Shown: one piece after another, positions 46,744 through 57,415 of the stretch | Numbering within the stretch: the stretch's first letter is position 1 | Layout of the letters: every line of letters starts with the position of its first letter | NCBI RefSeq assembly: GCF_016920785.2 | Contig: NW_024609884.1 | Location: 34,206,080 to 34,270,079, forward strand | Source of the DNA: Ixodes scapularis | Taxonomy: Eukaryota > Arthropoda > Arachnida > Ixodida > Ixodidae | Length of the DNA stretch: 64,000 nt | Reading direction: 5' to 3' | Notes under the pieces: generated by a model | The model's input: the letters and a program-made list of their open reading frames with translations, nothing else | What the model was told of the DNA's origin: nothing | Databases searched by the model: none | Position numbers and translations under genes: made by a program

Positions 46744-48000
46744 TGTTGTCAAGTTTCTTTAAGCGGTTTCCCCAAGGTTTTTTTTCTCCATCTTTGGCTA
46801 TAAATAGGCGTTCATTCACACTTCACTAATAGGTATTAAACACCACCAGGCTACCGCAGCAGTGGAATAAGGAGTTTGTTTTAAACCCATAAGTTTTGTA
46901 CCTCGTACCATAACAAAAAAGTAGGGAGCCAAGACTGGAAATGCTAGCTGTTCTCCTTAGAAAGCCTCAGTTGACCGAGTAAAAATATTTTTGGTTGCTA
47001 TGAAAATGCGCTCGAAGCCATGCTTCGTTTTTTGCTTTATGGTAAGGCAAATTAGAAAAAAAATTTCGCATTTTAGATTACCAAGCAATATCAGAATGGA
47101 AAAGAAAAAAAATGGTTACTCAGAACTTCAATAAGTAGGCACTTCCACTACACGAGCCACCTCACCGTATATCGTTAAAATAATTCATTTGGCTCCTTCC
47201 GCCCCCGTTCGGTATCACGCTAAAGAAGAAAAGACTAATTCACCACATGCATGATGAACAACTACTCTGGTCGATAGAGTATCCCAGGAATGCAATAGTC
47301 TCTTACATTTCGGTTTCGTCAACCACAAGACTGATGATGAAGCCGAATTGTTTGGAATCATGAACATGGTTTTACCAAATCCAAGTACCAAGGATGAAGA
47401 GAAAAAAATCCGAAATTGTTATTTTCCCTCGGATGCCTTCCAGAGACTGCTCCCAGAACACGGTAGCCTGCCCGGCAGGACATTTTGTGTCGAAGCGCTA
47501 GGAAATAATGTAGGCAACCCAAAAGCCCGCAAGGCAAACGCCGTTCATATTGCGCCTCGGGGAAGCATTGACGATGATGTGATAGAGATCCAATAACCAT
47601 GCGGCTTTACGTAATATACTCTGCGGGGTGCACCATGCCGAGGGTTCGTAAAAATACTGGGTCGCTACTACAGCGAATGCTCGTGAAAACGGCTGCTCAC
47701 TCTCTCTTTGCTTGAGGTCTTCAGTCAAGTTCGCTCAGGCAGTTTCCAAATCGGCGGGATCAGTTTGCACGTGTTTCTTCAGTTCTAAAGTTGGAACAGC
47801 ACGTGCATACACTATAACAAATATATAAGGTTCTATAAAAGTTCTCCCGGCTGGTGGAATGTTTTGCAAGTTGTACCATCACCTTACACATCCCAAAAGA
47901 TATTCTTCTGTGTAGACTGTTAGCCAGCACAGCAACTTTGAATGCATTGCAAGAAACTTTATTAAATGTAGACTCCCAAGGCGCCCTACTTTTTCTTCAT
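46744..48000. other. No recognisable gene
   Basis: Mostly unassigned. A plus-strand frame at 47348-47596 reads FPSDAFQRLLPEHGSLPGRT and similar without known family; it is not supported by splice sites. Confidence 0.3.
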
Positions 48001-48013
48001 TTAGGAAAGGAAC

Positions 48014-48033
48014 GGGGGGGGGGGGGGGGGGGG
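48014..48033 (+). repeat. G20 homopolymer
   Basis: Pure run of 20 G followed by CGAGGTCG; a T22-type tract follows at 48124-48147. Confidence 0.95.
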
Positions 48034-48256
48034 CGAGGTCGCACAACGCGAACGCAGGGGTCCAAATTAGCTTCGTTTGAAGAATAGATCGAACCAGTAT
48101 CCGCACATTTTGGTATATCTTCTTTTTTTTTTTTTTTTTTTTTTTTTGCGCAGGACTGGAAATTTTTTGTCAAATTCGTTTTAGGACTACTCGAAAGTGC
48201 CTTCATTTCTTTTACCAATCTCGACCTCGTTTGAGCTCCTTAGCTCATGCGCCAAA

Positions 48257-48296
48257 CACACACACACACACACACACGCACGCACGCACGCACACA

Positions 48297-48379
<83 letters not shown>
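48257..48379. repeat. (CA)n / (ACGC)n microsatellite
   Basis: Compound repeat: CA units, then ACGC/CGCA units, then CA units again, about 120 bases of strictly alternating purine and pyrimidine. Confidence 0.95.
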
Positions 48380-48381
<2 letters not shown>

Positions 48382-48713
48382 TAGGGAGCGCTTTCTTCAG
48401 CTTGGTGTCCACGCAGCTTGTTGTTTACCCTAGACAAAGCTTCTGTGCTGGATGTTGGACGTCCCTTACCTCGATCGAGAGCGAAGCACAGATTCGACAT
48501 GTTTGCTACGTCAGCATTCGGCTGTGCTTCACTGGCTGAGCACACGACCTATCCTTAGAGACGAAGTGACCTTCTAAAGGCGTGACTGTTCAATCTCCTG
48601 CCCCATAGGGCTACCAAAACGTAAAACAAAAACATGTGCATTTGTTTCTAAACACATGATTTAAAAAAAAAGCTATTAAAATAACATATAACTGGGAAGA
48701 AAGAATCTTCGAA

Positions 48714-48785
48714 CGTCCTCCAACGAGAACTGAACCCAGGACCCCAAATGCACTCTACATCGCGCAAAGGGAGTATTGGAAACCC
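48714..48785 (-). mobile_element. tRNA-like relic (weak)
   Basis: The minus strand has CTGGGTTCAGTTCTCG (box B GGTTCAGTTCT) preceded by GTAGAGTGCATTTGG. No full cloverleaf. Confidence 0.3.
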
Positions 48786-48799
48786 GAAGAATGATGACA

Positions 48800-49308
48800 A
48801 GGCCGGGAAGCGTGTGGGTAACCTCGTCGCTATAATAATATCACCATACCACGTTGTTTGAAGACAGAAAAAAAAAATAAAAGGATAGTGGAGGAGCGTA
48901 CAAGTGACCGCATGGCGATATATAATATGACTATATCATGTAATTTGCCGTCACGTAAATAATAAACATATTCACAATATAACCCAATAAAATAAAATAA
49001 AAAACAAAGGAAGTCCGAAAACAACAACCAACCCCAAAGAACGCCAATAAACAACACATCTTAGTTATATAGACTTTAGCAGTAGGATCAAGGTAAATCA
49101 AGCATATTAGTTGCAATAAAACAGTAGCCATATACTGAACGCCGCCGCGACGCATTGGAGTATGTCTCTCCAAAAAATCAAGTGACATCAGCGCGAACCA
49201 GCTGCGCTTATAGGCGTGATCTGGAGGAGGTCACATAAGCACATGATAGTTGCGCGTAGGAAGAACGCGCACCGGCGTTATGTGGGAGTTCCTTTAGTAG
49301 CAGGCACC
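48800..49308. other. No gene seen
   Basis: AT-rich non-coding sequence; minus-strand frames here are short and hydrophobic by base composition. Confidence 0.4.
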
Positions 49309-49478
49309 TGGGCCGGCTTGCTAGAAGAAGTGTCTCAGTTGACACTGCTCAAAGAAAGCGCTGCCAAGGCTCGGGCGCGCGAGCGTCTGAGACTCGGCTT
49401 AAGCTAAAGCGCTAGCCTTGAGAGCGCTTTCTTTTGAGCAGTCTCAACTGAGACTCTGCTTCGAGCAAGCCGGCCCTG
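49309..49478. mobile_element. Hairpin element, ~60-bp arms
   Basis: GGGCCGGCTTGCT...CTGCTCAAAGAAAGCGCT pairs with AGCGCTTTCTTTTGAGCAG...AGCAAGCCGGCCC; the centre contains further small palindromes (GGGCGCGCGAG). Confidence 0.75.
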
Positions 49479-50090
49479 GTCTCATGTGCTACCGAACCAC
49501 ATCTCCTTCTGCAACAATTACAAAATTTTTCTTTAAAAATTAAACAATTGAAGCGTGGCCATTTATTGCCCAGACATCACAAATTTGCTTCTAAGAAAAA
49601 CCGTGCTTTAGGTCTTCGTGCAATAATAACCTCAAATTAAAAGAAAAAAAAAAAAGATTGTTTGGAACAATATTTGTTTGTTCCAAAGTTCAATTAATTT
49701 TTTATTGTTTTTTTGCGTATATGTTCTAGCCTTTTTTCCGGGAAATATCCATCTCTGCTGTGCGCTGTCCTTGGTAGCAATGCTGCATAAAAAGCAAATA
49801 ACATAAGAGCGTGCTCAAGACCATTCCCGTACTCGCCTTCGGCACGCTGTATCCTTTCGACTGGGTTGTGAAAGGCATTCTGAGCATCTACCGTTTCTTC
49901 TGGGAAAATATCATACAACGTACATGCATTTACAGCTCGATGACTCAGCATTTTCGCCTCGGTGATAAGCGCTGAAAAGGCGTGTAGGGTTGGGCTCGCC
50001 GACGGTATACAATCACACAGCATCTTGTTTCAAATAGTTTTGCCCGCTTGCATTTACGCGAATATCTCCCCCTCCTCCTCCCCCTTTCCT

Positions 50091-50110
50091 CCCCCCCCCC
50101 CCCCCCCCCC
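50091..50110 (+). repeat. C20 homopolymer
   Basis: Pure C run next to a (CTC)n-rich stretch. Confidence 0.95.
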
Positions 50111-50369
50111 TAATGATCGACAGGGCTTCTGTCGTGTAAGATGTGCCATTGATGCCTGTTGTCACGTGAACTCTACCAATAGTAGGCCTTCGCTGTCCCA
50201 AATTACAACTTTTATAACCTTGCCTATATGGACTGGCATGTTTTGAGGTGGCGGCGAGCCTTTGTGCTCTTGTGCTGACCCTTGCTTTTGCGTCGGCGTC
50301 CCGGTAATTAGCCCGCGTTTTATCGCATTTCACTCTCCCGAAGAAAAACCTCTCTTTATTCAGGATACT

Positions 50370-50585
50370 GCAGCCTCGGTGGCGCCGACGCAAACTTCGG
50401 CCAGCGGATCCTCAGACTGGCGGATTCGATTCCCGGCCGCGGTGCCCGTAATTTTACGAAGGCTCGTGGCGGAGAAAGCGCCGTACAATTGAGATTTCGG
50501 TTGCACGTCCAAAGATCCCTAGGTGGTCTAATTTAATGCCAGGTCCTTAGCTATGACGTCCACGATGTCCTTCGTAGGTACAAAT
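50370..50585 (+). mobile_element. tRNA-derived SINE (family 2), copy 1
   Basis: tRNA-like head (CTCGGTGGCGCCGACGC ... GATTCGATTCCCGGCC, with box B) followed by the conserved body GAGATTTCGGTTGCACGTCC, AAAGATCCCTAGGTGGTC and a TTTAATGCCAGGTCC block. The same order occurs at 55801-56015. Confidence 0.75.
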
Positions 50586-51250
50586 GTTGAGTACCGCGCA
50601 TCGCGGGTTCAAACTTCGAGCTTTCTTTGAAAACCTTCATTCTCGTCTCCTTCCGGGATGGAATTCGCATTCTGGGCACCCAGTGGCAGCTTACATTAGA
50701 CGCGCTTCATATCTAGTTACTTTTAAACAACTCCCTGCCAGCTGAGATATCCAGTACATCAGATTTAGCGGGATGGCGACGAGAGTCGGGCTCAGGCCGA
50801 CGCTGTCACCGTTTCACGTACGTTTCGTCTCGCTTGCCGCCGAACTCATTTCATCGGTGTGACCGCACCCGCTTCCTCAATGAACCACTTGACGGGAAGC
50901 GAACACAAGGGGGCATCGCCGATGGACGGCGAATCCCGGCGAGGCACTGAATCAACTTCATCGCCATTCCGACCGTTGTTGGCACCATCTCAGCGTCGAC
51001 TCGCGCGGTCTTCGACGGACCGCGTAATTGGGGGAAAAAGCCTGCCGGTGATATATTACCAAGCCCGAGGCTATTAATCACGTCAAGGTGCACGGCGTAA
51101 TTACCGCTGCTCGACGCCCGATGGCGCAGAGACTCAGCGGAAACGCCAGTCCCTCAGACGAACGCCAGACGCTAGAAGTCAAGCATCCTGGCCTGCCCGG
51201 CCGCTACCTGCAGAGCGCACCTTAAAGTATTAACCGCATGTAAGCGATTT

Positions 51251-51446
51251 GGCGAGCGACGAGACAAGTGACGGCGACCCGCTTCGCTGTCGCTCGGTCA
51301 GTCGCGCGACAAGGCAAACCGCATGAAAGCGACGGGAGCAAGCGACCAAGGCGATGAGCGACGTTTTCTAGAAATCCAAAAACCGTGCGACAATGAAGGA
51401 TCCCCGTCGCTCGTCGCTGACTCTCGTCACTTGTGCCGTCGCTCGT
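51251..51446. repeat. Imperfect inverted repeat of GCGAGCGACGA words
   Basis: GGCGAGCGACGAGACAAGTG pairs imperfectly with CACTTGTGCCGTCGCTCGTT. Possibly the ends of a MITE; no clean termini. Confidence 0.5.
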
Positions 51447-51724
51447 TAGTTGATCACGTGGGTATTCCCAATCTTACTACTATTGCTCTTTTTATTTGCG
51501 TTGTGCAATATATTTTCCCAAAGACGTAAAATATTTGGGTGTAGCACATCTACTACAGCCTATATATTGTTTAAAAATGACCATCGAAAATGCCGCTTAA
51601 CAGCGCCCCCTGGTCTGTGGTCTAGGGCGCAGAAAAAGGGCGTGTCACGATCTTAGATTAGATTTTTAAGAGGGAAATCGGCCGTACATGAGCATAATTC
51701 CTGTTGTTGTTGTTTTATGCTTAA

Positions 51725-52220
51725 AGGGGCACTGAAGTCGATTCTGAGATTGTCCTTTTGTGGTGACAACTCAATCTAGACGCTCTAAGCATCCCAACAA
51801 ATCCGAAACCACAACCGTGCGTCCCTTGTTTCCTCTTTAAAAGCTTGTTCAAGGAGCGCGACACGCCCTTTTTGGGAAGAATTTTCTTCCGAGTGAAGTG
51901 GTCGACGAAGGGCGCCTGTCGGCGAGTTGCAAGCGATGGCTTCGCCCGTGGAGAAAAAGAGAAGTCTTATCCGAATGTGTACCTATCAGACTCTCTTCGA
52001 AACGAGTAATAATAAAAACATGCGGAATCTGCTCGTATTGTAGGGCTTTCATTGGTCCACGTAGTGTAGACCGCAAGAAAAAAGAGTCCACATGGTTTCT
52101 TATTGCCCTGAGATGAATAGGCGGTTTTGTAATATAGCACTTGGTAGATGTGGGAACTAACACATTCTAAACAATATAAGATCAAAAACGTCCGTTTCCG
52201 AAATTGACTTCAGTGCCCTT
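51725..52220. mobile_element. TTAA-flanked element A
   Basis: Left end AGGGGCACTGAAGTCGATTC, right end the complement of AAGGGCACTGAAGTCAATTT; bounded by TTAA (51721-51724 and 52221-52224). No transposase. The left end also pairs over about 60 bp with a further right end at 53895-53954, so this may be the left half of a larger element opened by element B. Confidence 0.7.
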
Positions 52221-52224
52221 TTAA

Positions 52225-53890
52225 AGGGACACTGACAGGGTATTTATGCTCGCCGAGGTTTTTAGTTGTACGTGACATATGAGAGCTAAACTACCCAGAA
52301 CAGAATTTGCGGCTCGAAATTCGGTTTCTTTCCGCCCGAAAACCGCCGATCAAGAACTGGCCGGTTCGAGTCTCGCTCACTCTCTTTTCCGCGGTCACGG
52401 GCCGTTTTCTAAGGTATCGATGCGACCACCAAATTTAATCAAAGTCGTGGGTCACTGAAGGCACACACTCAATATTAAAAATAGAAAAAAATATGAAACC
52501 CATTTTTTGTGGCTTCTAAAAAGCTGCAAATACGTTGATTGAAAAAAAAGTTTCACAGACAACCGGAAGCATTCTGTGCGTGCGTCGTTTCGCGTATCGT
52601 GGGGCTCGCAGGGACGGCGATGGCAGCGGACGACGGGCGTGGGACCTCTATTTCAGGACTGTCGTTCGCGGTACTGGCGAATTCTGTCTACCTTTAAAAG
52701 AGAAATTTGGGACTGATCAAAAGAATTGGTATTCATCCCGTACGACACGCCCGACCACCAAGCCGATTTGCACGAAGACGTCGCCGAGCCGTCGCTCCCT
52801 TCTCGTCGCTGAAGACATCGCTCGCGCAAACGTCAAGCACGACGTGTCTACTTCGAGTTGGATATACACGCGTACGATTTCTTTACAAGGTGAGAATGTC
52901 GCCAATGCGTGGTGCATCCCGACTTCGACCCGGGAGTGCTTTTGCTAAAGGAAAATCGGTAGCAAACTTTCGAACTTACAGTTTATCGGCTGAATTATTA
53001 CTAAGGAAAGAGATCCCCTAGTTTCGATATGCCCCAGTAGCTTAGTGGGAAAGACGTCCCCTTTACACGCCGTACGATCGGGTTCGATCCCCCTGAAACC
53101 TTTTTTTTCTTTTTTTCATATGTTTTTCGATGTCTACATTTCTTTTCTTTTTTTACAATTATCACTGAAGAAACAACACACAAAAAAATAAGAAACAAAT
53201 GTTGTGGACGACACGTCTCTGAATTAAATGGTATGGGATTTCCTTTTTCACACCTGCGAACTCAATGTAATCACTTTCCACAAAATGCAAGGAGCATATA
53301 AATCAGGTAGCGTCCGCTTTCCGAGGTGCCCGTAAATGGTCTACAGGAATTGCAGCCAGCCATTGGTCCCGATCCCGTTGATCTTTCGGAAACTCTGTCG
53401 CACAATGCCACTTCTGTTTCGGACGCAGGACATGTGAGCCAGCTCTTCACGCAACATCTTGGGTGTATTCTTTTCGGAGCCGATCAAAATTCACCACGGG
53501 CACTCACTACTCATCTCCAACTCCTCAATGTACAAAACAACTCATCTTGGAGTACAGAACAACGAGCGGAACATACATAACTGCAAAAAAATCCCACGGC
53601 GAACAGTTCCCGTACGCCGCATGTCGTCTGCTACCGGGAAGGAGGGAAAAAAAAAACACACACACACACACGGTCGGGTGTAGCCACGTGATTTCCGCCA
53701 CTCGCTCTCTTCTCTCCACTTCTCCGACCTCCGTCGGGTTTCGGTTTCGGTTTCGAGCAGTTGCGTCTTTTGGCTTTACTAAAAAAATATGCTACTCTGT
53801 TGCAAAATATTAATTGGGTAGTCCTCCGACACCATAATGAAGCGCCTGGCAAAAGATTAAAAAAAAATTTTGGGGGGTGTCAGTGTCCCT
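52225..53890. mobile_element. TTAA-flanked element B (1.67 kb)
   Basis: TIRs AGGGACACTGACAGGG and the complement of GGGGTGTCAGTGTCCCT; TTAA at 52221-52224 and 53891-53894. It contains a tRNA-like segment (53028-53100), T-rich tracts and a short (AC)n. No convincing transposase frame, though 52535-52948 is open. Confidence 0.75.
53028..53100 (+). tRNA. tRNA-Val(UAC)-like pseudogene or SINE head
   Basis: GCCCCAGTAGCTTAGTGGG (box A), anticodon loop TTTACAC (UAC), box B GGGTTCGATCCC, 3' end CTGAAACC then a T run. The anticodon stem and three of seven acceptor pairs are mismatched, so it is not expected to be functional. Confidence 0.45.
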
Positions 53891-53894
53891 TTAA

Positions 53895-53954
53895 AGCCTG
53901 GAAATTGAGTTATCATCATGAATAGGCGATCTCAGAGTCCACTTGAGTGCCTCT
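53895..53954. mobile_element. Right end of an A-type element
   Basis: CTCAGAGTCCACTTGAGTGC then CTCT before TTAA (53955-53958). About 60 bases are the reverse complement of the left end of element A. Confidence 0.65.
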
Positions 53955-53958
53955 TTAA

Positions 53959-54357
53959 GTGACTTAACGTGATTAAATCACCAAAGCCTGACTTTTTTTT
54001 TTATTATTTCACGGCGAACGATTGAATTTGTACGAAGGGCTGACACCATCCGAGTAGTTATGTTGAACTACAACTCCAATTCTTAAAACACATGCTTTTC
54101 TGTATTGAGGCTGAACACGTATTTCAATGACGACAAAACTACTTTAAATTTAAAAAAAATAAACCCCAATACTAATAGCACCAACGATGAGACCGATATC
54201 AACAGAAACGTCGTACACATCCAAAATTATTGTCATCAGAAATTAATAATTAAAAATGGGTACGGTGTTTCCCTCTAGTCGCTCTATCTTGTTATAAAGT
54301 AGACGGTGTCAACCTGAAGATCACCAATTTTTCCAAATACAACATCTACTATATGAC
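53959..54357. other. No gene seen
   Basis: AT-rich non-coding sequence between the TTAA elements and the SINE cluster. Confidence 0.4.
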
Positions 54358-54545
54358 GATAATAATCCCCGGAGAAGGGGAACACGGGGGACCAAGAGCA
54401 AACACAAAACTGTTAAGCTGTTAAAAACCCGTTTGCTCTACTGACGTCTAACTCCTGGCAGGCTCAGTTGGTAGAGCGCTCCACTGGAGATGAGGAGGTT
54501 CCAGGACAAAGGACAAACACAAAACTGTTAAGCTGTAAAAACCCC
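54358..54545. mobile_element. SINE (family 1) fragments, rearranged
   Basis: It starts with a reverse-oriented fragment of the SINE body (CCCCGGAGAAGGGGAAC), then a leader (TTAAAAACCCGTTTGCTCTA), then a plus-strand tRNA head CAGTTGGTAGAGCGCTCCAC cut short at about 54505. The leader is repeated before each of the three heads in this cluster. Confidence 0.65.
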
Positions 54546-54571
54546 GTTTACTCTACTGACGTCTAACCCTT

Positions 54572-54785
54572 GCTTAGCTCAGTTAGTATAGAATTCCACT
54601 AAAAATTGAGAGGTTTCTGGTTCGATACCAGGACCAGGTGAATTTTTCCGGTCGCGCACCAGTCACCTAGCTGTGTTTGGAGTTTTGTAATTGTCCTCTG
54701 TGCCCCTTGTTCCCCTTCTCCAGGGATTATTATCATTATTCTTGTCCAGCTTGTTGCACGTTTGCATTAATTGCATATCATCATA
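54572..54785 (+). mobile_element. SINE (family 1), full-length copy
   Basis: Box A TTAGCTCAGTTAGTATAG, box B GGTTCGATACC (54619-54629), body CGGTCGCGCACCAGTCACCT, CTTCTCCAGGGATTATT, 3' end ATTGCATATCATCAT. Confidence 0.85.
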
Positions 54786-54867
54786 ACTATAAACTGTAGG
54801 AATTCACCCTTGTTGCTGTCAGACTGGAGGAAGCTGTTAAAACCCGTTTGCTCTATCGAACTCCATT

Positions 54868-55088
54868 GTTAGCTCAGTTGGTAGATCGCTCCACTTGAAA
54901 TGGAGAGGTCCCTTGTTTATTGATACACGAACCAGGTGGATTTTTTTGGTCGCGCACCAGTCACCTAGCTGCGTTTGGAGTTTTGTGTTTGTCCTTTGTC
55001 TTCCTTGTCCCCCTTCTCCAGGTATTATTGTCATTATTCTTGTCCAGCTCGCTTGCACCTTTGCACTTAATTGCATATCATCTACTCT
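54868..55088 (+). mobile_element. SINE (family 1), adjacent copy
   Basis: Box A TTAGCTCAGTTGGTAGATCG; box B degraded (TATTGATACAC); body GGTCGCGCACCAGTCACCTA; 3' end TTAATTGCATATCATC. Preceded by the same TTAAAACCCGTTTGCTCTA leader. Confidence 0.85.
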
Positions 55089-55800
55089 ATCTTTCTCTAG
55101 AGTTTTGAGCTTGGCCCTGTTTTTCGCTTCACCATTCGCTCTCACACTTAATGATGCATTCGAGCTTGACTTGAGGCATGTGTAATAGTATATTGCGGGT
55201 GATAAAGGGTAAAGGAGGGAGGGTTCTTATGCGGGGGGTTGGAAAATCCCTTAATAACGCCGCACTTAATCGCCCATTACTTGTATAGCATATTGGATAT
55301 GTATAATTGGCTAAAGCGTCTTGGTTTTGTATTTTTGTGTGTACTTGCTTTGTGAGTTACATATTCCAACACCAGCCAATATCATTAGGGTTTCCTGCAT
55401 GAGAGAGCAAATAACAATTGTAGAGAACACTAATGTATCAACCGCTACGAGATTAAATGTCAGAGACATATATGTTGGCGCCATTTCATCTTGTTCCAGA
55501 ACATGGTGGAAACGAACTGTAGAAAACACTGAAGTGACGAGCACTACAAGATGAAATTTCACAAAATAGTCGATAGTAAAAATATTGTTTCCACCGGTAT
55601 CGAACTAGTTTGAGCGTTGAAGTGCACATGTACATAGGAGCAAGATACGACATATTGAACCATTCAGTGTATACTACAATATAACTACAATATATACTAA
55701 GGAAACACAAGATTCATACACACAAAACAATCCGATAATAAAAACTTATTGGGTGTCTCCGTCCGCTCCGCTAGCTACGGCAATAAAGAAGAAAAAGAAT

Positions 55801-56015
55801 GATTCGGTGGCTACGAGCAGAGCGCCGCCGGCCTAGTGATCCCCAGTCGGCGGGTTCGGATCCTTGCCGAGATGCCCGCAATCTGACGGGGGCTTATTGC
55901 GGAGACGGTGCCATGTTACCGAGATTTCGGTACCACGTCAAAAGATCCCCATGTGATTGAAATTAATCCCCAGCCATTCCTTAGGGTGTGCCAAAAGCCC
56001 TTCGTTGGTTTGACA
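55801..56015 (+). mobile_element. tRNA-derived SINE (family 2), copy 2
   Basis: Head GGTGGCTACGAGCAGAGCG with box B GGTTCGGATCC, then GAGATTTCGGTACCACGTC, AAAGATCCCCATGTGATTG and AAATTAATCCCCAGCC. Same architecture as 50370-50585. Confidence 0.75.
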
Positions 56016-56241
56016 CATAAAGCTTATACATTTTACTTTTGATATTGGTTGTCACACGGAAACACTAGATGCACGCACAGGAAAAAAAAAAAACAGTCAC
56101 TATTTACATAACAAAAATGCAACGCGACAATATTATTCAGCTGCGTACGCCGCTATTCGGCAGCGCCCGCACCTATTTATAACACACTATTTTGTTGTGT
56201 ATAAGTGTGTGTTTATACCCTCATATTTGGTATTTCTACAG

Positions 56242-56382
56242 CGCAGACCGAGGCACGGCTACGTAAGCCTAGCTCAACAGAATGCTTTTGTTAGTGCGAT
56301 AACTCGCGCGTACAACGGCACTTTCCAAAGCCACGAGCTCGCACCCGTGCCTTTCTCAGCACTAGCTGCGTATGTTGTTGAG
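56242..56382 (+). CDS. Candidate internal exon (weak)
   Basis: Acceptor TTGGTATTTCTACAG, then exactly 47 codons with mixed-to-GC third positions reading RRPRHGYVSLAQQNAFVSAI and FQSHELAPVPFSALAAYVVE, then a poor donor (GAG|GTGCAG). Both edges are phase 0. The peptide is not recognised; no neighbouring exon was found. Confidence 0.3.
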
Positions 56383-56596
56383 GTGCAGTATAATATCTCT
56401 CTCGTGTTTATCAAATATTAACGCAAAGTCAGTGCAGCCTTTTAAAATGTTCAGTAACACAGGAATCTTTAATCATTTTAATCTCCCCATACCTCTTCCT
56501 CTGCTCAGTGCAGCCAATCGGGACAATTCCCCCGGTTAACTTCTTTCTTTTCTTGTTCTGTTCTGTCCTTCCTTCCTTCCGCCGTTCCTTCCAGAG

Positions 56597-56880
56597 AATG
56601 TGGCAAGTATTAAATTTATTGCATGTATATGATTTTAGAACGTGTAACTGCGGGGATTTTGTTTTGGTGTTTTTTTTAATTTTTATTTCCGTCGGTGCAT
56701 TTTTTACAATGGTGATACCTAGTTACGTTTATATATGTATGTATAAATTCACGGGCTGCACACTCGTTACCTGATGAAGAGCGGTCCCCCCTCGAAACGT
56801 CGTAATAAACTTCGAATGACTAACTCCGACAGTACGCATCTTTGACTTATTAACTTTTCCCGGTCCATTGTTTTTATATT
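56597..56880 (+). mobile_element. Repeat with a CTGATGA...GAAAC motif
   Basis: Contains the ancestral copy of a 130-bp unit (AATGTGGCAAGTATTAAATT ... GATACCTAGTTACGTTTATA) that recurs at 56987-57116 and 57208-57337, then CCTGATGAAGAGCGG...CTCGAAACGTC at 56772-56802. That last motif resembles those at the ends of Penelope-like elements (hammerhead-type core CTGATGA / GAAA), but stem II is weak. Confidence 0.45.
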
Positions 56881-56895
56881 TACCTTACTTCACTC

Positions 56896-56898
<3 letters not shown>

Positions 56899-56989
<91 letters not shown>

Positions 56990-57111
56990 GTAACTAGGTA
57001 TCACCATTGTAAAAAATGCACCGACGGAAATTAAAAAAAAAAAAACGCAGTTGTACATTGTAAAATCAGGTTCATGCCACAAATTTAATACCCGCCACAT
57101 TATCTAGAAGG

Positions 57112-57209
<98 letters not shown>

Positions 57210-57330
57210 CCTTCTAGATAATGTGGCGGGTATTAAATTTGTGGCATGAACCTGATTTTACAATGTACAACTGCGTTTTTTTTTTTTAATTTCCGTCGGT
57301 GCATTTTTTACAATGGTGATACCTAGTTAC

Positions 57331-57415
<85 letters not shown>
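56899..57415. repeat. (TA)n - unit - (TA)n - inverted unit - (TA)n
   Basis: Pure (TA)n at about 56899-56986, 57117-57207 and 57338-57411 separate two copies of a 130-bp unit in opposite orientation (56987-57116 minus, 57208-57337 plus). The two copies look identical along their length apart from possibly the T-tract length. A third, diverged copy lies at 56610-56740. Confidence 0.9.

Noticed and set aside
47348..47596. 82-codon plus-strand frame
   Set aside because: Composition is protein-like, but there is no homology I recognise and no splice or repeat context.
48187..48545. Cys/Val/Arg and His/Thr frames
   Set aside because: Microsatellite artefact.
52535..53021. Overlapping open frames within TTAA element B, considered as transposase
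   Set aside because: No DDE-type spacing, zinc finger or other transposase motif seen.
53028..53100. Functional tRNA-Val gene
   Set aside because: Anticodon stem and acceptor stem have too many mismatches; it lies within a transposable element.
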